Assembly (NCBI GenBank): GCA_022419385.1
Contig: JAJUBI010000007.1
Location: forward strand, 3,629,768 to 3,693,767
Source: Paraconiothyrium sp. Pb-2020
Taxonomy: Eukaryota > Ascomycota > Dothideomycetes > Pleosporales > Didymosphaeriaceae
Length of the DNA stretch: 64,000 nt
Reading direction: 5' to 3'
Shown piece by piece: positions 55,567 through 64,000 of the stretch (positions within the stretch are counted from its first letter, which is position 1; the number at the start of each line of letters is the position of its first letter). The position numbers and the translations under genes are program-made. The notes beneath the pieces were generated by a model, which was not told the DNA's origin, searched no databases, and saw only the letters and a program-made list of their open reading frames with translations.

Positions 55567-57782
55567 CTTACAATGTAGAGATGTCTGCAATAGGTGATGT
55601 GATCTGCGATCTTTTGCGAGTGGTGGCTGCAGAGGGCGGATAGAACTTGGGCTCCAGTAATCAAATTTGTGCAACGAAATCTGACCGTTGTAGCAATTTC
55701 ACTAAGCTCCTAGCAGCCTTGCTGAAGAAACTGACTGGGGAGCCTTTCAGCAACTTCTCGCAGCAGAGCCTACGATATAAACCCCCACCATATTAACAGC
55801 CGGCTAGAATGTCGCACCATGCGCGAACACACTCACTCCACGTGGAATGCAAATCGGGAAGACACAACATGGGTTTTGCATGCCGAATTGCCACGTTTCC
55901 CAGACCAGCCATGATATGTCCTGATCGGGTCGTTGCAGCATTGACATGACGTGCAGGACCCACGCTTGGCGACATGTACGCTCACTGATGTGCATGTCTA
56001 AATTCTCCGAGAACGTTCGAGATGGCTCATCAGCGTGGTTTTGGACAAGGCTTTTGATGTTTTCGGAAATAAGCGGTTGTTGATTGTTTCAGGTTCGTCG
56101 TGAAAGAGCATTCCAGGGAGCTCGCTTGAGTTGTTATTTTGAAAGAGAATGGGCGGCACCCCTCAATCAAATTAAGTGAAACTGTCTGGCGGAGGGAGAG
56201 ATTCGATGAGGTGATCATGTTGAGATGATGACCTTGGCTGGAATTTGCGTGGTACAGAGCGTGTAGTCAGGGGTGGTGCGCAACGGTTACGATTGATGTG
56301 GAAGGCCTAGCTCTTGTGCCTGTGATGCATTCTGCAAGGGAAACCATCTTGGAAATCTCGTGCTTGATTCTGCCGGAATAGTGGCAATTTTGCAGGAGTG
56401 CCCGATGAAAATTGAACCGAGTTGATGCAATGTGCTGAGTACTGGGGACAGGTTTCTCTTAGCCCGACGGCAAATTGAAGCCATACAAGGGAGTTATCAA
56501 CACCAGTCCATGCATCCTGAGACTGTAAGTGTGTATATGCGTAGGCCTCTCCCTCTTTCTTGGGCGTCGAGGCGCCACTGATGCATTTCTATTGTCGGAA
56601 AGGCAATCGGCAACACAGTAAATTCATCATTCATGCCGGTCGCTCTTTTCAGGCAGGAAACCACGCATAGAAAGCCGCTCACCCGGTTATCGGAACCTCC
56701 AAGTACTCGTCTCAGCATGTTACACGCCAGGAATGACCAATAGAATCCACCCAGAGTTGCACAAATTATTCTGAGTCGTTGCTCCATGCTTGATTTGGTT
56801 CTGACGTGTCGGTTAGCCGCAGCTGGGTTGGATGGTGGCGGTCTGCAACCATCAAGCGTGAGGCCTTCTGACACCGTTTTGTCGAAGGGGGGTTTTGCAA
56901 CATAACCTTATGATGGCTCCGCGCGCAGCGATTGGATGCTCAATCGTGACCCATACTATAGCGGAAGACGGTTGTAGTCATATTGGATCTTTGCGGGGCC
57001 GCAGAAATAGTCGTACGTTAAATATTTGGAACGTTTCGCTACGGACTTGTCTCCCTTGTCAAGCCATCCTTTGCGGGAATAAGCACTTGTTGTACAGTTT
57101 CCGGCTGCCGGCTGATGACTGACTCCACCTCTCGAAGACTAGAAGATATATGACGATTCAATTACCTTTACTGGTGTAGAACTTACACGTACCGGTCATT
57201 GCTCCGTTGCGTCTCTCGTGATAATCCTTTGATGCCTTTCAGTGCAACGCCTCACAGTCAGTTTTGAGGAAGGCTACTGGTTGGGTGTGTCAATGAAATA
57301 GATTTGTTTGCATAGTATGTTCATGGAAGAAAAGATTTCATGGACGTTTATCAGCCGACTCCACAGTGCAGAAAGAAGGAAAACCAGAACACTAGCCATC
57401 CGTTCTGAGACCATGTTCAGTAAGATCTCGCGAATGACGTGATGAAGGATACAAGTGGGAACAGGCCTTCTTAGGCAGAGAAAGAGGACCTCGTCAGAAG
57501 TCAGAGCCTGCCTCGCGTTCATTATGATCATCCAAACTCTAAGTCCTTCGTTTTCCATTCGATGAACAGCGTAATCCCTAAAGCCGCGCTGCCCTGCGGT
57601 TCTGCGAAATAATATGCATCCGTGCATATAATAGTCCGAGAGGGCTGAGTAGTCACATGTTGAGTATTACAGCTCATCACTTCTGTTTGTCAGTTGGCGT
57701 TTAGGCCTGTGAGCCTGCTCGTTGCAGACAGTCGCCGTTCGAGTCGTACCGATAGGTCTGGATACAGATCCTCATTCTTGCT
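55567..57782. other. Large intergenic region, about 2.2 kb
   Basis: Only short, unconvincing frames. No RNA gene, transposon relic or long repeat was recognised. It may hold non-coding RNA or a fast-evolving small gene that cannot be seen by eye. Confidence 0.45.
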
Positions 57783-59406
57783 TTATTGTTGATCTTTGTC
57801 GTGTGATACCTCAGATTTGACGGATGCACAATGGGAAGCACCCGCGTAAGCTTGAGACTGATCTGGTTGTCGGTTCACTACAGCAGCGCCCTTTGATTTC
57901 GCGTTGCGTATCATTGCCATTCCGATTTTGCCACGCATATCGAGATTCATGGCCGGCAGAAGCTCGTGGAAGAGTTCATCATCTTCGCTGTCCGCTATAG
58001 CATCTACAACCAGATTCTGCATGACGGCGGGAGGATCTTGTGTGTGCAGCGTGATCTTGAATACTTCTCCGACCACACAAGGAGAGGAAAGAGGGTCGCC
58101 GTTGACATCTAGATCTTGCATTTGTTTCTGAGCTCGTGCGCTTTCCAACAGCAAACCTCTCACGGTAATGCCCTCGCTCTTCGCCTGTTGAAGTATGCGC
58201 GAAGCAGCCGTAGACACCAGTCTCATGCACTCTGCGGCGAGGCTCATGACACCCAGCTTGTCGGCAAGTGTGTGGATTTTGCATAGATGGTTGACATCAA
58301 CGAATGACAGGCTGTTCTTGTAAAGCCATTCGACCATAACCTCGACTGTTGCGGGATCTTCGTTTGGAAGTATAACTCGTCGTTGTGCGGCAGCTTTGAC
58401 AGCACTCTCTGAAGCATTCTTTTTCTCTACCTGCTTGAGCCCATGGAGGTAGACTCCGAGGCGCTCGATGACAGTGTACACTGCTTCGTCACGAAGTTGT
58501 CCAAGGCGACCTTCAACGTCGTTCCTAGGATACTGCGATCTGTCGAACCTCTTGTTAGGTGCTTTGAAAAACAGCTCGTTCTTCTGGAACATCGCGTCTA
58601 TGGTATCGGTAAGTCTCTGCGTGACTCCAGCCTGATACATGGCGATCGGGAAATCGTGCAAACACTCCAGGATGAGTGTCATCGCCTGCGAGAACCAAAT
58701 TAGTCATGGGCTCCAAGTCAAATACTGTTGTCGAATTACATACCTTTTCCCGGCTCTTCTCTGTGTGCATGAGCTTGTGAAGTTCAAGTAGCGGATGGAT
58801 AGCTTTCACACGCTTCTTGAGAGCCTTGACCTTTCCGTAGCGCCTGTGGAGGTCTTCGGCTTGCAGGAATACCTGAAATTGCTTCTGGCTTTGTGCGCAA
58901 AGCACGCTTAGAGGGACTTGGTATTGTGTGCTGAGGTCGTCACCACACTCTATGACGATGAAGGTCTTAGGAAGCACACTGTATTTGTTTAGTCGAACCC
59001 CCGGCAGTAAGAAGAGAAGGTACTAACACGAGCGAAAAGTGTTGCTTTGGATCAGTCATGGCCGCAGGAGGAGCGGCGCTGTATGACACCACTTGCTGGT
59101 GCATTTGGGCCTCGGTTCCCTCCAGCTTGAGCGCATCATCAAGGTTGGAACCCTGGGATGCTGAGAAGCAGGAAGGCATATCGTTATCTGTGAAATGCGT
59201 GTCAGACGAGAAGCCCTAGCTATGTAAAGGTGCTGCTCACCGGGCCCAGGATCGGTGAGCGTCTCGATGCAGCGTCGTTTAGCCAGTGGGATTGATTCCT
59301 AAAAAACGGTAGTCAGAAGCGCGCCTGCGCTGGAAGTTTAATTGAAGTTAAGAGGCCGTACATCACTGGTCATGGATAGAGGGGTCGTATTGCGGTCGTT
59401 CGGCAT
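57783..59406 (-). CDS. BTB/POZ-type domain protein, uncharacterised
   Basis: Exons: 59406-59362, 59298-59241, 59187-59028, 58978-58744, 58685-57783 (466 residues). After a polar N-terminus comes FIVIECGDDLSTQYQVPLSV, an opening strand and helix like the BTB fold, then a helical insert. Further on are RVILPNEDPATVEVMVEWLY and KNSLSFVDVNHLCKIHTLAD, followed by KLGVMSLAAECM, the typical second half of fungal BTB proteins (volume of space, 'Y-lever', 'A-D-K' helix). The C-terminus is polar with DDELFHELLPAMNLDMRGK. Such proteins often serve as Cullin-3 adaptors or have unknown roles. The BTB is split by an unusual 120-residue insertion. Four introns are in phase; the fourth exon's donor and acceptor restore VVLPKTFIVIE and SREKAMTLIL. 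Confidence 0.78.
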
Positions 59407-59997
59407 TATGGTGGTGTTGCGGACAAGCAGTGGCAGAGAAGCGGAAAAAGTAATGATTTGACCGCTGGCGGATAATCGAGAAGTTGAATAAGATGGTTGG
59501 AGAGGTCTTTTGAAAAGAGATAGATCGGGAAAACGACAGACTATATAGTAAGAGATCCTGAGGCCACTCAAGGCATACGCAGGCTACGAGGTGAGATAGC
59601 TTCACACAGCAACACCAGGTAAAAGAAAGCTGCCGGATGGCAAGTGTTTCGCGCGGCTCCATCGGGATGAGCTATGTTCGTTACTGCGGATTCGTGTTCA
59701 ATAGTGCATAAAGAGCCAGTTGACGCAGTCAAGATGGTTATAGCTTTGAGTTGGACGACGCTGCCTGCCAATGGCGTGTGGCTCATATCCCTTGAGATAT
59801 GGCTCTAAGCAAAGATCGAATCGACGCTGGATGGCCCGATGGCAATGGGATTGACCGTGCTATCCATCCGATCATGTCATTAGATACCGTTGGTAGGAGG
59901 GAGAGAGTGCAATAGGCGCACGGACCAACTGCTCATACCCCGCCCGCCGGGTAGACGCAAACAATGACCTAGAAACACTCAACATGGACGCGTCGTG
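59407..59997. other. Divergent intergenic region, about 590 bp
   Basis: Upstream of the BTB-type gene and GCP3. Nothing else was seen. Confidence 0.55.
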
Positions 59998-62818
59998 ATG
60001 GCCTCGTTCAACCGGGAACGCGTCGAACACGCGTTGAACGAGCTGCTCGTACGCATTGTGCCCGAAGACCCCGATGAAGACGAAGACGTAGCCAACGAAC
60101 GCTACGATATCGCGTACGACCACGCCTACAGAGAGCTCAGCGGTGCCGGCGAGCTTCCTGTTGTCGCAGACATAAGCCATGTCGCCAGCCAGATCGATCG
60201 ACGATGTGAGAATGAATTGTACCTCGCAAAGCGTTGACTAACAGTGCCCAGTGCTGTCCGATGTGGGCGGCGCGCAGAAGAGCGCACGCTTCAACAATCT
60301 CCTGTCGCGTCTAGTATCGCAGCCGGTGCTGGACCAGAAATGGCGCATGCTCTACTTTCTCAACGAGCTATCCGACTTACCAAGGGCCTCCGAATCCTCA
60401 GAACGCCGTGGCCGCGTACGTGACCCTGCGACGCCCCCACGGCATGAAGCTAGCAATGGAAGAAGCTCGCGCAGCCCAGCCTTTCGTGACGCTTTCGCGC
60501 GGCCCGGTCTTGCACAGATACCCGTCAATGAGGGGGGACCCGATGAATATCCCCAGGCAGGAGCTACTCGTCCAGTAGGAATTGCGGAAAGGACAGGACG
60601 GCCAGAACGACAACGCGAAAGGCGGGCACAATCCACCGTAAAGGAACCTGTGGTCGACGCAGAGCAAACACATGGGGCAGGAGACCCTACTGAGCCTGCG
60701 CTCCTGCGAGACCTGCCCTTCACATTACAAGGGCTCTCGTCTACCAACCTTGCCTTTTCTTCGTCCACCGCCATCAAGCTGCCGCCGTCTCTACCCGTGT
60801 CGCTCGTGAGCCTGCTTCATACCCTCGCCGAGCCCTCTCTTTTATATCGCGGGCTTTCAGAGTTCGTCGAATCGACCGAAGGAGGCTTGGTGGGACAGAG
60901 CTTTCGTTCGGCGCTGGGCAAAGAACTGAGATCATACCTGGGCCTCGTCGCGACTTTAGAAGGGCAGATCCGGAGGGCTCTAGCACAGCTGGACGATGCA
61001 CAGCCACACCATGGCATTGGTAAAGCTGGAGTTACACTCAAACGCTGCGTTATATGGACTCGTGAAGCCACACAAGGACTTCGGCTGATGAGCCTAATGG
61101 TTGAAGAATCGAGAAGAAAGAAAGGCGGGGAGCTCATATCACTCATCCACTCCTTTTCATTGTCTCATGGTGATCCCTATGTTGGAACATTTGCTGAGCG
61201 GCTGCTCTCTCACGTCACACGCCCGTTTTACGATATGCTGCGACAATGGATCTACGATGGCGAGCTTGCGGATCCATACGGCGAATTCTTTGTTTACGAG
61301 CAGAGCGAAGATGAAATCAACGAAGCAGCTTTGGCTAACAGCAACGAAGGCAAAGGGGGTGCGACAAGCGTGTGGGAAGATAAGTACAAGCTGAACGAGA
61401 AGATGATACCCACCATCATTACGGAAGAGTTCGCGAACAAAGTCTTCCTAATTGGAAAGACGCTCAATTTCATTCGCTACGGCTGTGGAGACGCAGCCTG
61501 GGTGGACAAATATTCAAAGGAAGCCTCCAAAGAGCTGCAATATGGAGACACAGCCAACCTCGAGCAGTCAATCGGTGATGCATACAAGACCACCATGGCT
61601 CGGTTGATCGACTTGATGGCGAATAAGTTTAAATTGTTCGAACACTTACAGGCGCTGAAGAAGTACCTGCTGCTCGGCGCTGGAGACTTCATCGCTGTAT
61701 TGATGGAATCACTGTCGGCCAACCTGGATCGCCCTGCGAATACACAATACAGGCATACGCTGACGGCACAGCTCGAGCATGCTGTCCGAAATTCCAACGC
61801 CCAATTCGATTCCCCCGATGTGCTTCGCCGCCTCGACTCCCGTATGCTTGAGTTGTCTCATGGCGAGATCGGCTGGGATGTCTTCACGCTCGAATATAAG
61901 ATAGACGCGCCTGTGGACGTAATCGTTACGCCCTTTGGCTCAAAGCAGTACCTTAAGGTTTTCAACTTCCTTTGGCGAGTTAAACGCGTCGAATTTGCCT
62001 TAGGCTCGACGTGGCGACGTTGTATGACCGGTGCGCGGGGCGTGTTGGGCACTGTCTCTGACAAGGTCGGATCAGACTGGAAGAAGGTGCGCTGTGGTAT
62101 TGCAGAGATGGTCCATTTCATCGACCAGCTGCAGTATTACATCCTTTTCGAAGTCATTGAGTCATCCTGGAATGAGCTTCAAGAAGCCTTGCACAAACCT
62201 GAGAGTACACTCGACGATATGATAGAAGCGCATGCCAAGTACTTAAACAGCATTACGCGAAAAGGTCTATTGGGAAGTCAGAGCACTGATTTTACGGGGC
62301 AGCTCCACGAGCTCTTGAAGACAATGCTCGCATACAAGGACGCTGTTGACGGTCTGTATTCCTTTTCCGTGGCTGAGTTTACTCGGATTCAGGAGCAGGC
62401 CGCGAGGATCGAAACGCGCACAGCAGCCGGCCGCTGGGGACTCACCGAGCGAGACACCTCCTCACCCGATCCATTTTCAAACAAGCGTGCCTCACGATCG
62501 GACGCCGGCTCACCCTTCCCACCTCCACTGCTCAACATTGGCGACGCTGGTAATGGTGAAGACGACGTTCTCCCCGCGTTACGCAAGCGACTAGCACATC
62601 TGATTAAAGACTTCCGTGCCAGAATTACAATCCTGCTCGGAGACTTGATACATCAACCCGATCACGACATGCGCTGGTTGGCCATGGTCATGAACTTCAA
62701 CGACGTATATCAACCAAAGAGGCGGCATAGCCACAGACGGGACAAAAAGCGGGAGAAAGAAAAGGAGACCCCCGCTGCTGCTGGAACAAAATCAGTGAGT
62801 GGAAAGAGCAGTTCTTGA
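59998..62818 (+). CDS. Gamma-tubulin complex component 3 (GCP3/Spc98)
   Basis: Exons 59998-60205 and 60252-62818 (924 residues; intron 46 nt, acceptor cccag). The N-terminal GRIP1 region includes LPFTLQGLSSTNLAFSSSTA, FRSALGKELRSYLGLVATLE, LISLIHSFSLSHGDPYVGTF and PFYDMLRQWIYDGELADPYG. The GRIP2 region includes LKKYLLLGAGDFIAVLMESL, YKIDAPVDVIVTPFGSKQYL, KVFNFLWRVKRVEFAL and HFIDQLQYYILFEVIESSW. These are the landmarks of the Spc97/Spc98 family; the FFVYEQSEDEIN segment and length favour GCP3 over GCP2. It forms the gamma-tubulin small complex that nucleates microtubules at spindle pole bodies. The C-terminal 120 residues are polar and basic. Confidence 0.93.
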
Positions 62819-64000
62819 GTTTAGCAGGGAAGTGTTAGCGAGGGCGAACGAGGCGGTTGAGTCACCCTCACAAGGCTGCTTGACGGTTTTTCCGAAGAAG
62901 CAAATATCAGCCCGTGTCATCTTGACACGGGGCGCTACTCGTTTTCTGAAACGGGATCGCACGGACGCGAGTCCATCGCAAAACGGAAGCTAGATGATGT
63001 TATACGATACCCTTGTTTCTACTCCCAATCTGGCGTTTAGTTGGCACTAGCTCAAGAGCACCTAAGAAATCGAAGGGACTGCCGTTCCATGCCTCATCTC
63101 GTGCAGTCCCTCCAAACACTATTCGTCTATTCAATGATCGGTATCTTACGCATCATACAGAATCTTTTTACCGTTTTCAATCCTCCAATTGCATCTTCGA
63201 TTAAAAACGGCGTCGAGCACATTACACTTCTCACTTCCCATCGCGCTCTGCTTTCACGCATCCTATCCTTGTCACTGTCCACGTGCCACATGCTGCACTA
63301 CACGTTAACAACACGCAGAGTCTGAGCCTCTCACCTTTGAAATGTCATGGACACAGCGAAAGCTAAAGTGGGGGGTTTCGCCTCGGATATGAATCGTCTG
63401 AAGCATGTCAAGGCGACCCAATATTTGTCGGGGTTACGTTATGCGGGTTGGCTTTTACGTCGAAATCCTGTGCTGCTGTGGATTTCGAAATGTTGCCGCT
63501 ACCAATTGTCACGCCATGTTACTATCTTTCACAGCACTGCAGACCTCGTAATGAACAGTACATATGCCACTGCACCTATCTTCTAAATTCGGCGTTGAGA
63601 GCTACATTGATTCCGGTTGGCTTCACGATGGTTTGAAATCAAACTGTGTAATGGCACTTAAGTTCACTTGACATGTCAAAACGTTAACCCTGAAAATGGT
63701 TTGCCTTTGTCGTTTCGACTTTGCTGTAACATGTAGTAACAAAGAAAGAGCGACGAGGTCAGTCTCCGGAACCGGCTGTGGCTGTGACCGCACGCTTTGT
63801 TCGAGGGCGACATCTGCACTAAGAGTAGGTCTTTGTTCAAGGTGAAGAGACTTGCCGTGATGGGCTACCGTTAACTAAGCAATGGACGTGTAGACGATGA
63901 ATATTCGTTATTATCCTGGTTTACTTCATCAACCTCTCGTTGCACCATTGCCTCGTCGGACCTCTTTCTCCGCCAAGGTTACCTATAACATACGCCTCTG
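62819..64000. other. Terminal intergenic region, about 1.2 kb
   Basis: Downstream of GCP3 to the window end. Only short frames. An imperfect inverted pair (ccgttttcaat / attaaaaacgg) occurs near 63170-63210. No gene was seen. Confidence 0.5.

Noticed and set aside
56497..56874. 125-residue minus-strand frame in the 2.2-kb gap
   Set aside because: No domain, signal or splice structure; the region has only short scattered frames.
62858..62864. TGAGTCA heptamer downstream of GCP3
   Set aside because: No amino-acid or tRNA-synthetase gene next to it; expected by chance several times in 64 kb.

Overview
The window reads as nuclear DNA of a filamentous ascomycete (Pezizomycotina). The evidence is short GT-AG introns of about 45-60 nt in most genes, a five-domain AROM protein, a fused P450:reductase, UstYa/DUF3328 proteins, Zn2Cys6 regulation and a SAT4/rhodopsin-type membrane protein. 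The gene mix suggests Dothideomycetes, perhaps Pleosporales, but that is inference. No rRNA, tRNA, transposon or CRISPR array was recognised.

Layout. 1-9 kb: a P450, a sulfite-oxidase-like molybdoenzyme, a frame-broken secreted/membrane gene and a secreted subtilase. 9-17 kb: AROM (shikimate pathway) and a secreted GH43 glycosidase. 17-32.5 kb: an accessory region with two divergent MFS transporters, a Zn2Cys6 regulator, a self-sufficient CYP505-type P450, a small secreted Kex2-repeat peptide precursor, a UstYa oxidase and a SAT4-type membrane protein. 33-41 kb: an unknown basic protein, an F-box protein, TOM70 and an aminodeoxychorismate-lyase-like enzyme. 41-50 kb: a second accessory patch with a striking four-copy Kex2-repeat precursor, a second UstYa protein, an MFS transporter, a SDR and a decayed gene fragment, with one conserved mitochondrial-type gene in between. 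50-63 kb: mostly housekeeping genes: PRELI/UPS, cytosolic TrpRS, a TmpA-like membrane flavoprotein, a BTB-type protein and gamma-tubulin complex GCP3.

The most interesting content is a pair of candidate ribosomal-peptide (dikaritin/ustiloxin-like RiPP) loci 13 kb apart. Each has a signal-peptide precursor with repeats separated by Lys-Arg Kex2 sites, and a UstYa-family oxidase within about 1.3 kb. In the second locus four 19-residue units are identical in protein, yet 15 of 19 codons vary, all at third positions. In the first the repeats have diverged and an in-frame stop cuts off a fourth unit. Beside the first locus, an 11-bp motif (TCGGCGATAWT) occurs three times between the two MFS genes and twice upstream of the CYP505 gene, which suggests one regulon driven by the Zn2Cys6 factor between them.

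Gene models were spliced by hand from splice consensus, reading-frame phase and family knowledge. No alignment or transcript data were available. Domain names are recognition from memory of families, not search results.
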